The notes below the pieces were generated by a model, which did not search any database, had not been told where the DNA came from, and saw only the letters and a list, made by a program, of their open reading frames with translations. Source: Cryphonectria parasitica EP155 (Eukaryota; Ascomycota; Sordariomycetes; Diaporthales; Cryphonectriaceae). From it: a stretch of DNA of 64,000 bases. The stretch lies in contig NW_024468913.1 of assembly GCF_011745365.1 (NCBI RefSeq), positions 248,001-312,000 on the forward strand, read 5' to 3'. Positions 32,078 to 44,612 of this stretch are shown one piece after another. Both the position numbers and the translations under genes were made by a program. The number at the start of each line of letters is the position of its first letter. Within the stretch, counting starts at the first letter, position 1.

Positions 32078-32738
32078 CCCGTGGTTGCGTCCTAGAGGTG
32101 AACCCTGTCGACGTAGGTCGAAATGGCCGTTTGATCCGACTCGATGGTTTCCCCAGATTAAAGGTTTGTTATCCGTGAGACGGATCTTGCCGGCCAAGGA
32201 CGGCTACTCGCAGGGTTTGAGAGGGTATGGAAATTCGGTGGCGCCGGTGTGAGCTGGTGTATTAATTACTGTTCGTCGTGGTCTTGCGGCTCCTCCCCAA
32301 TGGCTTCTTAATAATATCTCTATCCTCCACAGGATGAACCAGACGGGAGCGAGCCTTTTTTCCTTGTTATTTCCCCCCCCTTCGGAATGTACCAACAGCC
32401 GAGCCCTCTTGCTTATGGGTGAGCACAAAAGTACTGTTGTTTTCCCCCAGGGAGCCTGAGTACTAAGTAGAAACAGAAGAGGGCCGTGGCGCACCACCTA
32501 CAAGGGCGGTAGGGTTACTTGGTTCGGGCCGATCAGTGGAAATCCGAACCCGGAAAAGGGAGGAGTGCGCCAATAAGTAAATAAGTAAACAAAATGCGAG
32601 TCTACAGGTGGATGTACCAGAGGAAGACCCTTTAGTTCGGTTCGGCTGTCTTGTCGTCCCTGATCCTGTCAGGCGGCGGAAGCAAATGTCTGGCGTGGGT
32701 GCATAGGTGCGCGTATCTATCGTGAACTGTGTGCGTCT

Positions 32739-32740
<2 letters not shown>

Positions 32741-32778
<38 letters not shown>
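32741..32778. repeat. TG microsatellite
   Basis: Nineteen TG units without interruption, about 660 bp upstream of the start of the 970-aa regulator. Confidence 0.9.
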
Positions 32779-32780
<2 letters not shown>

Positions 32781-33022
32781 CAGAGTCCGCCTGCGTGATT
32801 GATGTCCCAGTAATGTAAGGGAAGACCAGGAAAACGAATGACACTGCAACATAAACATTCAATCAGTAGGCTTTGACGGTTAACCGGGTGGAGGGGAAGG
32901 GCAGGCTCGTAGATGGGTTAGGTAGTACCAGGCTGGGGACAGAGCGCCCGCTTTGTTTTGCCTGTTGAGCTGCGGTAGGGATATCGGCTTTTCTTTTTAT
33001 TCATTATTTTTTATTGTTCTTT

Positions 33023-33042
33023 TCTCTCTCTCTCTCTCTCTC
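33023..33042. repeat. CT dinucleotide tract
   Basis: About ten CT units within a pyrimidine-rich stretch. Confidence 0.85.
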
Positions 33043-36000
33043 TTACTTTATTTTGATTCCTTCCTCGTACTGTCCTCCTTGTTTCCCACCCCTGAGGCCC
33101 CCCACGCTTTCAAGATCGTCCCGAGGATCACCGTTGTGAAAAAGTTGCCTTACCTTGCCAGAAAGAAAGAAAGAAAACAAGGCGTCCCGAGAAATCGGTT
33201 TGCATGATGGCCCCTGTTTCTGGGTTTATTTTCAGGGTGGGTGGCATTTGCACTCCTGATACAGGACCTCTCTGCGCGAAAAGTTAGCCCCAATGTCCAT
33301 GAACTGCATGCCCAGAATGGATTGCTCTTCTGCACAAAAGGGCCGTGCCAGAAGGGAGTGGGGGGAGAGAGATCTTCCCTGATTGCATTCGCAGGCTGGG
33401 TCCCGCGTGGCACGGAGGCTATTGCTACACTGTGCTGCAACTACTGCGGCCCGCTGCCCTCTAGTACAACAAAATGGATACTTGGGGACCCGCCTCGGCC
33501 TGGGGTTCTCGCATGGAACCTCCACGCTGGATGTTGTTCTGGATCGATCCATGTAAGACCATCGGAGGGGCCCCATCTGGCATCGTTACAGTCGACGGGA
33601 GGTTTGATAGCCCATACCATGGTGCATCTGCTCACCCCCACTGATACGACACAAGTGCCGCGAGCTAAAAATGTCAAGAGGCCGGGCTGTCGAGGGTGGT
33701 GTGCAGTCGATGTCTGGCGGCAAGCTTAATTTGTCAAGTGGCTCGCTACATAGTATTCACTGCCTGTGGTCCGTACGTTTTGTGAGCGGGGCCCTGGCTG
33801 CCTTGGACTCGACAAGGACCTCGACCTGGTTGGTGCTAGGGACCCTGGCAACGAATGAGCTGAAAAGACAGACAGACACGACATAGAGAGGGGGAGGGAG
33901 AGAGAGAGACACGACGACTGCGTGGCGTGTCCTTCCGGGAATTTAGCAATAGTACAGTACATACGAGGGCGATATGTGCCGTGTGGCGGCAATTCAGAAG
34001 ACTATCTCAGCAGGGTCCCAATCTCCTGGAGATGAACCGCACGTGGGATCTGGGGAATTAGACAGGCGGTCAGGGGGGGCCTTCGAGGGCTGGCACTGAG
34101 AGCGCCCTAACAAAATTGGGCGTGGGCGTGCCCAATTCTAATATTCAGTGGGTACTATCGTCTGCCCCAAAAGCCGGCTCATTTCCATTTGAAGACTGAC
34201 CTGGCTGCCTGGGAAGAAACATGCCTGGGTAAAGTGGATGGAAATCATGTGGCTACTATTAACGACTGCAGATCCCACATTACCGTGTACATGCTTATAT
34301 CCAGCGACGGCTGATAGTTGCGCTGCCTCGTGTGATGAGACGGATGTCGCTCTCTGTAGAGTGACAATGCCCACTTATTCGGATCTAAGGTAGACCAACA
34401 AGGTTGAGATAGGCGGAAAGTGCCAAGGGTTCGTCTAGTAAATACGGTGTCGGGGTGTTTACTGTACTACCATAGTATGTACAAGAGCGTGCACTGCTGC
34501 AAAGCACAGATACCATGCTATTAAGATGCTAATTAAGACTGGATATGTCTTGACCGCTCTGGAGAAGGAACAAGACCACTCGTTCGGAGCTCTGGCATCC
34601 CGTCCAAGTCACCAAAAAGTCATGTCATCTCGGGGAGAACCAAGATGTGAACCCGAACAGTCTAGGACAGCCAACAGCACAACCAATTGTAGACATCGAC
34701 CTGAAATTCATGGTTGATCCTAGCGAATGTCCATTATATTGACTTCGTGTCTCGACGTACGACTTCAGCTTGGGCTCTGTCCATGCTTATTGTGGCTGTT
34801 CCCGCTATTCTCATTCACAGGCTGATTTCAGCTCATCTCGATCGTTCAGCCTGACCCTTTCCCTCCCAAGGCTACTTGCGCAGGCCTGACCCTCGCCACC
34901 GGCAAGCAATCCGATGTTGCTAGTCATCGATGCCAATAAGTTCCGCGTGTGTGACTTTGCAGCAAGAAATTCCCCGAGTTCCTGGACATGCTCCCTGCCT
35001 CCCGCTCGACATTTGGCGTCATGTGACTGAAGACCAAAAGTTCTGCCGTTGCACGGGAAGGCTTGACGGCAACTGCCCCTAGTGGAAGATGGAAATGCGG
35101 CTGACTATTAAATTCACTCGCTAGTAATTATATTGAGCATAACCATGGGAGCAAGGCACGGCCTCTCGTACTCAGCTGATGGTAAAACTTTCTTGTGATT
35201 CCATTGGTCTGGTATGACTTTGATACCATGAATCTCAAGCGCAGTCAGAGGTAGATTACTGTTATTGTTTTCACCCTGTTGACTTTGATATTCATGTCGG
35301 TCTTCTTCGCCGCTGGACGGTTTGAGAAAGCAACGGAAAAGGTGCACAAAATGTTTAAGCTGTGTGATTAGCTTCTAGTGGGTAAGAAAAGAAGGTGACC
35401 ATGAATTATTAAACAGGACGTAACCTTCACTCCTAAGAAAGATGCTATCAACTTCCAGGTACCACTACACACTCGAGCAGGAGGCCTATGACGGTACTAT
35501 AGTACATCCATGGATGCTCACAACACAAGATGTAGACAATTTACTGTGTGTTCATGCCTGCCCCCCAACAACATTCGGAAAACACCGCTGTACAAGCTAG
35601 CAGCGAGGTGGACCTCTGGGTCCATGACAAGCGGGTCTGAGCAAGTGTTGCTCAAAGGTCTCGACCAGACCCTCCAGGGGCACACGCACAGTATCCGATA
35701 AGCAACCTCGTGGAGCACTGGAATGATAGGCGCAGTCCTCATTGCGTCGTGCTTCCTTCTGCGCAGATCTTCTGCACAGACAATTACCTTGTCCGCCGCT
35801 TCATTGTGACGCATCATCGGAGGTTTCTTGACGGTGGGTTGATGGCAGCATGCAGGTTGGAAATGCAGCAACTGCATATGAAGATTGGCACACACGAGTA
35901 AGGATCTGAAAGCCCATCTTGAGAGGCAGTGGACGCACGCATCGTGGGAATCGATTCTTTTCTTTTACGTCTCCACGCGGTGAGTTATATTGCGGGGCGA

Positions 36001-38003
36001 TAAGGGCTCTACTGGGAACGTGCAGCGAGCAGCCGGAAATTCCGGAGCGCGCATCAGGCTTCGCAGCACGGTGTTTGGACAAGTAGGTAGTCAAATCCCG
36101 ATCGCAATTCGCTATGACAAATTCTTCAACCTCTGTGCTCTAGCATCGCGCTCGAGGGGCAGCGCCTTGGAAACGGCAAGAGACACATCCAGAGTGAAGA
36201 GAGTTACTATGGGTAGATGGGCTCTTATGGAGGTCTCTAGCTGAATCCAACCAAGTTTTACGCCAGTGCTGTACTACGTAGAACAGGGTACCTTTGTCTA
36301 CATAGAAAAGGCCTAGCTAATGATCATTTCTATATGCGGTAGCAAGTTGCGAGGTGTCCTTAGAGTAGCACAGCAAAGCCTGCTTGTATCTTGAGGAGAG
36401 GGCAACTGCGCTAGTCGAGAATAGGCTGAGATGCCCTGCCAGCCTGCGTGCTGAATCCCAGCAACATAGCCTTGCGCCACAAATTCCGAGGACAACATAC
36501 TATGTACATATATGCGAGATCTCCTTGGTAATATGCAAGTATCAGGGGCCCTGGCATCCTTTGTCGACCACCTGATGAGTCCTGTGATCAATATGTACCC
36601 TGCAGACGCTTTGTCCCGCCCATGAACACTATTCAAGGGATAGTGGGTTACTTGCAGATATTCCCTATGATTCAGGTCGGAGAATTGTCATTGCATGGTC
36701 GAAGGAAGAGAGTCCCCATCCTGGAACCTCGGGAGGACTCCGCCTTCTCCCACACTGTGTAGTGGATCCTTTTTGGTGGATTTCTCAACCATGACTGTGA
36801 CACCGAGCTGCTATTCCGAGCCGAGGCAAATGAATTCGTTTGGATCGCCCCTCGCAAAAGCTAATTAGAGGCAGTTTCTGGTCACTTGCCTATTTGTTCG
36901 CAAGAGCTCTCATTACAAGGCTCGGTATTTGCGTCTTCTAGGGTGGATTCTGTATCTCTGTTAAATTCGCTGGCAGCAAGTCCGGACTTCATGATCAATA
37001 TTTGCCAAAGTCTTGAACATGGTAGATATCCAGAGAATCTATCAAAAAAACAGGCCGAGTAAATACAAGTATGCAAAGTGTGAGCCCCCACTCTGGGTGC
37101 CCTGGTAGCTACTGGGTACTTGAGTAAGTGTGTGTTTAGAGTTCGTGATATGTGTCTCATCACTTCTCTTGCCAGCCCGCCCACCATCATGTAGAAGACA
37201 CAAAAGTCGCCCAAAGATCGGAGCCCTGGGCAATTGAAACTTTGATGCATCACATAGTGGATGCATTGACAAATACGCTCGCCGATGGTTTGGATCGTCT
37301 GGATCATCTGATTGGACAATGAACAGTGGGCAACAGACTTTCTAAATGGCGTCAAGGAAATTTACTCATGATACGAAGTAAGCATTCGGCTATGTAGCAT
37401 CTAAAATAAGTGCCACTGAGCAAGAAAGGGACTGGTTCTACGCCAGGATTAGTATTATATGCCTGAGAAGTGTTGATGTTCCTGGATGGTCCGTTACATA
37501 TGTACTTTACTACACAATGAGTAAGGGGGAGCACTTTGTAAGCGCTGCTGAAACACAATGAGAGCGAGGCTATGGAAGCACCGCTGAAGCACCACTGACT
37601 GGACTGACTAGCGACGAGACACATGTAGACAGAAGATCCTGAAGTATTAAAGTCAGTTGCTTTAGTTGAGTACACCTTTTCCTCCATACTGTGACCACTC
37701 TACATAGTTTAATCATATGGTTCAAAAGCAGAGCTAGGTTAAAGTATCTTGGCAGGACGCAATGGTGCCTGTGGTAGCGCCCGGTGGGCAGGGGTGCGCC
37801 CCCAGGTGCCAAGTGCCAAATACCAAGAGCCAGCTGGTTACCCCTCTGCCAGGTGCCGTGCCCCTCCATGGAACGCATCCCCCCGCCAGCAGCGTCAGGC
37901 CTGGGCCTTGTATAACTTTTGCCTCTCCAAAGACCACAACACCACAACCCACGGCACCGCCCCTTTTGAAAAGGAGGGAGCATATCCCCAAGACCACCTT
38001 GCT

Positions 38004-38681
38004 ATGGCACTCCTCGAGGCCGTCTCCCTGGAACACGTGCCAGCCTCGCACAGCGTTCACGTCGCCCTCTTCAGGAACGTATCCAACGCGGGGTTCCTGC
38101 AGTCGCAGCTCCTCGCCCGCAATCCCGACTTCGAGTACGCCTTCATCGACGCCACGACCATCGTCTCCCGCTTCCATGTCCTGTCCGCAACGTACAAGGC
38201 TCTCTCCGTCCTTCTCGACGGGAAGCTACGGTCTCCCAATGTTCATGCAGAGACGGTCATCGCGCTGAGTGTCAGCAACAACGTAAGTCCCAAACTCTCT
38301 CGACACACCCAGCTTTGCATAATGTTGCGCAGTGCTCTTCTAACGACAGTCTCGCCCCCTTAGATCTCAGAAGCCTATCGTCGCTACGGCATCTCACCCG
38401 AAGTTCAAGATATGATCGTTGTCAAGGTTCTCTTTCCTACCGACGAGCGACCTCACCCGCCCACCGCCGAACAGGTCTGGCAGCACCTTTCCGAGTCCGT
38501 GCAAGGAACAGCAGTCCCCTTCACCGACGAGGAAATCTCCAAGACGACGGACTGGCTCAAGGTCAACAAATACTACAAGCTCAACGGTGCGCCGTCTCTG
38601 AACGCTATCAAGGATCAAACCCGCAAGCTCAAAGAGTCCGAGATGCTCATCGTCAGCGCTATGGCCTTGCGCGGAGTCTGA
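38004..38681 (+). CDS. CGI121: EKC/KEOPS complex subunit Cgi121
   Basis: Exons are 38004-38282 and 38364-38681 (GTAAGT donor, CCTTAG acceptor), giving 198 aa. The sequence follows the Cgi121/TPRKB pattern: SVHVALFRNVSNAGFL at the start, EYAFIDATTIVSRFHVLSAT in the middle, then HAETVIALSVSNNISEAYRRYGIS and MIVVKVLF. In yeast this subunit binds Bud32 and tRNA in the KEOPS complex that makes t6A37 on ANN-decoding tRNAs, and it affects telomeres. The start is set by the first ATG in frame with this domain. Upstream frame-compatible sequence has no ATG and poor composition. The length is normal for the family. Confidence 0.9.
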
Positions 38682-39564
38682 ACAGCCCCAAGTCTTGGAT
38701 TCACACATTCCCAGTTCCTCCAACCGCCAATGTCTCATCCCTCGCCGGGAATTATCGAATCAGGGATTCTCCTATCAATACCGTGATTTGATCTCGTCGA
38801 GCAGAGCATACTACACGGTGTTAACGCGGAGAATGCAGCTACCTGACGATCTTCCCAACAGAGCACTTCTGTGCTTCATCAGATGTGTGTCAGTCGGCTC
38901 TGCGCAAATAGCGACAAGAACGCGTCGGATCGCTTGCTTAGGCCTAGGCATTGCTGCGGCCTTTTGCGATCCATGCCATCGCGTCTCCCGCCCATGGCTC
39001 CGCAATTGATACCAATACCATTGTTCTTGCGCTGCTGGATGAAGAAATCTGGAATAGCAGATGCTCATTGAAGGTGGAGGCTCTGTAGGCCAAAGTATGC
39101 CACGGGGACGCTCCGCGAGCAAAGTGACGGCTCAGCTCGCTTCTCAGTCCTTGGACGGGGCATCCCCCGAGCCATCCGGCGTTCATGTGTATGGCAAAGT
39201 TCAAAGGGCCTGGGCGACCGCATGATTTAGTCAAGCAAAGTGGCGGAGTAGTATTGTCGTGGCTGGCATCATCCATACTCGTTGCAGACCCTCATGAACG
39301 GTCTCCTCACGGAGGACAGAAGCGGCATAAGCCAACGAAGTCCAAGATACAATTACAGTCATGTGTATAAAGAGAAATGTCATACATAAATTCTACGTTG
39401 GTGTCATTATAGAGTATCATTCTTTCTACCAATTTCTGATGGTACTGTCATGTCTCACGAAGTTCGGGGCTTAGGATCAATCTGAACCTCAATCAAAAAA
39501 AAAAAAAAAGAGAAATAACGCTAAACACCGGTTCCCCCATTTACCCAATGATCAAGTCAAGCCC
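38682..39564. other. Convergent spacer, no gene seen
   Basis: This lies between the stops of the Cgi121 and proline dehydrogenase genes. It includes an A15 run at 39495-39509. No gene is seen. Confidence 0.5.
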
Positions 39565-41282
39565 TTACGCCGTCACCCCCAATGCTGTCTTCACCCGCCT
39601 CCAAACCTCCGCCTTCATCGCATCCCGTCCACTCTGGGTCCTCCCTACCGCATCGCGATTTTCCTGCGCTCTGCGAAGGAGGTACTTCATACATTCGCCT
39701 GTGGATCCCCAGACGAGGTACTTGTACGCCCTTGGCTTGAATACCTCCTTCGCATGCTCGGCGGTGACTGCCCCGTCCTTGGAGGCAAGGATTTCACAGC
39801 TCACCTCGTCTGCCATCCCCTGTAGCTGTGCAAATGCGACTTCCGTCTCCGTCGGCCCCTCTTCCAGCACGCTGCGGGCCTTACGGACAGTGTCGGCATT
39901 GTGCGAGGCGAGGACCATGTTGACTGCCGGGAACTTCTCACCGCCCTTCTGAGCGAATTGCGCCAGGGGGCCAGCCCACTGGCGCCTGAGCAGCGCCTCC
40001 GCGATGCCGTTGTAGCACGCGTCAGTGTCGGCCTTGGTATCGTGGATGAGGTGTCGTGGGTCTGAACCTAGGTATGCACCACGCACGAGCTTCACGCCCA
40101 GGGTAAAGCCCTCTTGCTGTGCGGCGTGCAGGTGAGAGGCAAGGACTGAGGGCGTGGCCTTCAGATAGGCCTGGTAGGTGCCGTAGATCACTGCCTTGGC
40201 CGGACCGGACGATGACGAGGAGGGCTTGTTGTACTTGCGCATGTGCTCGAGCGTCCAGTCATCAATCCCGTGCTGAACTGCCTGCTGCTCCGCATCGAAC
40301 AGGAGACGCACCCCACGTGAGACGGCGAGCATGCAGATCTCATCAATGGCATCTGCGAGGGCCTTTGGTGGTGGAAGGCGCTCGGAAAGGGTCCAGAGAG
40401 CCTGTCGGCCGGCGCCAGTGAACCTGTTTTTAGGAATCGTCAGCTTGTTTGCCCTTCAGGTTGCCTCTAAATATTCCCACTCCAAAAAACTTACTTCAGT
40501 GCAACAAAATCACCCTCATCCGCGAGCCTGACCGTCTCCAACGTGCCCTGGGCCCAATGTGTAAGCTCTCTCTTTACATGCTCCTCCAGCTCCTTGCTTT
40601 CGGCCCCACAGTTTGACAGCTCTCTAGTCTCCGCATCCGTGAGCACCACCTCCTTCGCATATCCCAGGATCACGCCTGAGAAACCCAGTCCCTTCAGTCG
40701 AGCGACAGTGCTGCGTACCTCGGCAGCGTTCTCTCCCGCACAGAATTGGGCGTAGAAAGTAGATTTGATGAGGAGCTTCAGCAGAGGGTTGCGGTCCGGG
40801 TTCAGCAGTCCATTGTTGGTATGCGCCAGTACATTCATAATTGCCAATGAGGGTGATAAGAGGAACGGTGATGAAGAGATGGTTGTCACAGCCAGAGAGC
40901 GAAGAATTGTCTGGAGGGGGAGGATAGATAGTGGTGCTTTGGCCCTCATGCCGTGGGACAGTGACGGTGAAATTGACTCGACGGTGGTATGCTGAAGAGG
41001 AAGAGTGGTATTTTCGGTGTGGTTGAGCGTCACTCCAGCCTGTCTCGTGGTCGTAGAAGAGTGTAGGGCACGAGATGTCGGTGTTGGTGCTGGCGGTGCC
41101 TGTGAGGATGTTGTGGAGGCCATGCAGTTAAACTGGGGTTGGCGGAGAGGTCGATATTTGAGATATGAAGCTGGGATTGTGCTGGTAGGTGCAGGCGTGC
41201 TTCCACGAGTCGAGACGGAAGGCACAAGAGGAACCGCCCTCCCCCTCGGGGTGGCAGTCAAGAGCGGCCGCATTGAAGCCAT
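39565..41282 (-). CDS. Proline dehydrogenase, mitochondrial (two exons)
   Basis: Exon 1 is 40495-41282 and exon 2 is 39565-40423, giving 548 aa. The intron is GTAAGT...AAAACAG, splitting a Lys codon (VALK then FTGAGRQALW). The start MASMRPLLTATPRGRAV opens an Arg/Ser/Thr-rich presequence without acidic residues, fitting mitochondrial import. The PRODH barrel is clear: LKLLIKSTFYAQFCAGE, GVILGYAKEVVL, VRLLFDAEQQAVQ, YGTYQAYLK, the substrate/FAD motif GVKLVRGAYLGSDP, and MVLASHNADTV. It is FAD-dependent and oxidises proline to pyrroline-5-carboxylate, feeding electrons to the respiratory chain. It corresponds to yeast Put1. C-terminal YLLRRAQENRDAV is the typical final helix. Confidence 0.92.
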
Positions 41283-42679
41283 CGTGTGTGAGGGGTAAGG
41301 TGTAAGTGACGGATAAGGAAAACAAGAAGCAGGCAGCAGACGATGATACAGGTTCACACAAACTTTACCAACCGGAATGATCGGAAAGACCCAAGTTGCA
41401 AGGCGAGTATGAATATTGAATTACCGAAACAAGAGAGGTAGATATAATTGTCTTTGGCCAACCTCGTGAAGTCGGAGGCCAACCAACTTACTTGTACCTA
41501 GACGAAATCTAGGCCAGGGGAAAGAGGAGATCCCCCTTGGGCCTTTGACTGATGGAGCCATGTTCTTTATCTCCGGTAATCGCAACGACAGTACGACGCC
41601 TGGCGGTGACCGTGTCGATGATGACAAGCGGGCGGGACACTGGTCTGTTGTCTCGTGGCGGGACCTTTTTGGCCGATGTCGACCGTAGCAGTCATCCCTG
41701 CCGTTGCAGGATCTCCGACTAGCTATCTCCTCGCCTGCGGCCAAGAGCCTGCAGGATGCTGTGCTCAATTCACGGCCACTGTTGAAGTTACAGCAAGGCC
41801 GATCCCCTAGTGTCCTTATCGCGGGTGCACGTGTTGCTCCTCAGAATGCCGTGGCTAGCCGTTGGTCGACCAGCGCTTCGAGGTACATAATAAAACCATT
41901 GACAAATGAAACTGTTTCCATTTTGTCATTGTTTAAGCAGAAGCCCCGCCAGACTCTATTCGCCAAACACAGCGACATGATAGTCTCGTGACACGGCACA
42001 GTACGGAGCTGCCTTTGGGGAATAGCCTTCAGTACTGTGGTAGGTCGAGGCCGTGGATGATGCGAGATAGCGTTGCATGAAATGTGGGAAGGGGAACCCC
42101 AAAGTCGTCGGGGTCCCTAATCGAGGCGTGCCTGCAATGTGTGTGGTCGGTTTAGGTCGCTGGATGCGAGCATCTTAGCTTGGCCGTGCTTGCTTGGCCC
42201 GTTCGGTTGGCGTGCAGTTCGGCTCTTTGTGGATCCCGTTGGAGCTACTCATAGCATACATCCGATGTGCGGGGGCTGGCTTGACCTCGCTAGTCTGGCG
42301 GCCTGTCGACCTTTCGCCAGGGGGTGGTAGAACCAGAGCATGGCCAATAGCCCAGATCTGCTTTGTGTGTTCCACCACGTCCTTGAGTGAACCTTAGCGT
42401 AACAAAGATCCAGTGGGGAAACGGCTCAAGGAGGCTTAAGGATGGCAGGAGGCGCCTGGATGCTGCCATGTCTCCCGAAGCCGCTGCTTGGATCGAACAA
42501 TAAGTCCAGCCCACGACGTAGACAGGACAAGAAATCAAGTCCGACAATCGGGCAGTGGCTCTTCTCGCATACAACCGTGCATGATGGCCGCGAAAACATC
42601 CCCTAAAGATGGTTTTTCCCAGTTCAGCAGAAGACAGGGGCGGTGCTGCGTCGGGTCTAGACAACCAGTGCCCAGGACC
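41283..42679. other. Intergenic, no gene seen
   Basis: This holds the promoter of the proline dehydrogenase gene and the 3' side of the Tim17-like gene. A forward frame around 41680-41990 has a presequence-like start after a possible acceptor, but no downstream domain follows. Confidence 0.45.
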
Positions 42680-43424
42680 TCAAGGGGCTGTCGTCTCTTT
42701 CCCCTCAGCAACAGATCCGAAGCGTCTTCGAAACCAGTCAATGTAGCCTATGTGTCGACCTCGAGCTGCCCCCATAACATCCTGCATGCCACCGTAGACG
42801 AGGCCAACGACGAGTGCGGTCTTTGTCGTTCGAGCGGTCATGGCGAGGCTGAACCTATCTATACACATTCACACGATGGATCGTCAGCAGAGGCTCCCGA
42901 CACGGCCCTCCAGTAATGACATGGGAGACAAGAGGCATGAACTCCAGAGTAGACATACTCCAAACACTGAAGCCACCAGCAACGGTCAAGGACGCCAGGA
43001 CAGTGTTGACAAAGTCATTAGACTGGCGATAGTTGTCGTAGAGGTTCTCGATGGAGAACATGGCGGTGGTCCAGAAGGAGACCTTGGCACCCATTCGGAC
43101 AGCCTCTCTCACGCTTGCCCTGGCCATGTTGTAGTTCTTGCTCTTGTGATACATGAACCACCCGGTGGGCGTGGTAGGCAGCTTATGGGCATGCTCTGCA
43201 CGGAACTGAAGACCGGCCATTCTGCTGCCCTGTGAGAATCCCAGCGCAGCACCCACGCCGAATGAGCTCACGGCGGCGAGGATGACCCTGGTAGGAGCCA
43301 TCAGGTGCAGGCGGGAGTTCTCAAGAGCGAGTCTCGCTTGTTCCTCCCGTGAGATCGGTGGTGGTTTCGGCCGGCTAAGGAGGGCCTGCCACTCCTCTTC
43401 GGTTTTGGGCGGTCGACTGAACAT
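42680..43424 (-). CDS. Tim17-family-like mitochondrial membrane protein (two exons)
   Basis: Exon 1 is 42959-43424 (ATG 43422-43424) and exon 2 is 42680-42858, giving 214 aa. The intron is GTATGT...GTATAG, and the join gives GGFSVWNRFSLAM. Hydrophobic segments occur near PTRVILAAVSSFGVGAALGF, VSFWTTAMFSIENLY, FVNTVLASLTVAGGF and TALVVGLVYGGMQDVMG. Gly-rich helices with an Arg-Thr-x-Lys (ARTTKTALVVGL) are characteristic of Tim17/22/23-type proteins, including fungal relatives of complex I assembly factors. It is probably in the mitochondrial inner membrane. Whether it is a translocase or an assembly factor is not clear. The N-terminus (PPKTEEEWQALLSRP) is soluble. Confidence 0.78.
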
Positions 43425-44120
43425 CTCGATAGTCACGTCGAGAGATCCAAGGGTTATCGAGGGGGTCGAGGCTCAGTGATACCGAGTCGGCGTAGTGTCT
43501 GGTAGGGAAGGAGTGGCGCAGTGTTGTCTCTTGTTATTGGGCCCTGGAGGATACCCAAAGTTGTTTGATGGGGTTTCTGAAGCTGGATTTTCCTACTTAG
43601 AGCATCCATGCTCGTACTGCCTGCCAGAGTAGGCAAGTAGCTAAGCTTCGGCAGAACAGGGGCCACCTGCTAAGCTGCAGACCCTGACGTAACCCTAGGC
43701 GGTACCTTTCAGGTATCTAGAAGCTGTGAACCTACTGTTGTGGTACCATGGTACGTTCGGTGGTCGCACATTCTGAAGCTCCTTGGACCTTTTGTCGACT
43801 TCTCTCAACTTCTCAACCCCCGAACTTGCTGGACGTCAACATTGTCAGCATCCTCACCTCAGTCCATATTTTCCGCTATCTCTACATATTTTCCACCAAC
43901 GGACCAGGTGTATCCCGACTTCAAGTTTTAACGGTTTGAGGCTTGCACAACCTTTTCAGCTGTCAAGATGACGATGGTCAGTAGTTGCCGCGACGCGTTT
44001 CCACATCACTTTACGCGTTCTACGATTGGAGGCCCAGGGCACTCACGTCGCAAACCTTCTCGACGATGCTAACCTTTCTTGAAGCCGCCCTGGGAGGCTG
44101 TACATCAGGATCCACCCGAC
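43425..44120. other. Divergent promoter between Tim17-like and acidic-protein genes
   Basis: This separates two divergent genes. Near 43968 an ATG in good context (AAG ATG ACG ATG) is followed by GTCAGT. A branch-like GCTAAC lies before an AAG acceptor at about 44080, so the downstream gene may begin here with a tiny first exon. Confidence 0.5.
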
Positions 44121-44612
44121 ATGCCAATCTGTCTTTGCATGCGATATGGCATACATACCTTCTCCCTCCTCGTCAGCCCCCTTTCCACCTTCTCCGACAT
44201 AACCGCCGAGCTGATCTTCGCCATCCGTGACCGAGATCGCAATGGAGATCCCAATAATCAAGGCCTGTCCGCCCGCTCTGGCGCGCCTCCCAAGCCCTTG
44301 CCGTCGTCGGACCAGGACGTACGCATCTCGTACGGTGTGCTACGGGACCCAAATGACAGTGAGAAAGGATGGACGGATCTGAAGATCCAGGGCGATGAGA
44401 CCCCTGTCAAGAAGGGACTAAAGAATTCATCACTCGTGGCCTTCGTCATTCGAGATCCCAATGATCTCGACAAGCCACCTGAGTTTGTGGTTCAATGGCC
44501 TCAGCTCTCACCGGATGATGATGAGGATGAGGAGGAGGCCGCTGCGGAAGGGATGGCCACTGGAAAGGGGAAGCCAGAGGCAGGGGATGAGGGCGACGAC
44601 GTGGATATCTAG
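44121..44612 (+). CDS. Small acidic protein of unknown function
   Basis: Taken as one exon from ATG 44121-44123, this gives 163 aa. A later ATG at 44139 or a spliced start at 43968 are alternatives. The conserved-looking core is SPLSTFSDITAELIFAIRDRD, then ISYGVLRDPNDSEKGWTDLK, and LKNSSLVAFVIRDPND followed by FVVQWPQL. The end is strongly acidic (DDDEDEEEAAAEG...DDVDI). The pattern of short strands and one helix suggests a small beta-rich fold, perhaps ubiquitin-like. I recognise no named family. Past the TAG stop the same frame stays open for another 53 codons (see findings). No signal peptide or membrane segment is seen. Confidence 0.7.
   Translation: MPICLCMRYGIHTFSLLVSPLSTFSDITAELIFAIRDRDRNGDPNNQGLSARSGAPPKPLPSSDQDVRISYGVLRDPNDSEKGWTDLKIQGDETPVKKGLKNSSLVAFVIRDPNDLDKPPEFVVQWPQLSPDDDEDEEEAAAEGMATGKGKPEAGDEGDDVDI

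Larger units (their letters stand above)
32078..38003. other. About 6-kb gene-poor block
   Basis: I find no convincing gene over nearly 6 kb. The block holds the upstream region of the 970-aa regulator, a TG microsatellite (32741-32778), a CT tract (33023-33042), and GA-rich runs near 33885-33910. Two longer frames (33241-33729 forward, 36882-37355 reverse) lack recognisable domains. The reverse one has some intron-like signals. It could be regulatory DNA, a decayed element or a region of non-coding transcription. Confidence 0.5.

Noticed and set aside
33241..33729. 162-codon forward frame in the gene-poor block
   Set aside because: It is Cys/Gly-rich with no domain, and a long reverse frame overlaps it. 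The start is poor and no splice support exists.
41655..41991. Forward frame with a mitochondrial-presequence-like stretch (RLAISSPAAKSLQDAV)
   Set aside because: No ATG in the same frame and no downstream domain. It overlaps an equally open reverse frame. Probably chance.
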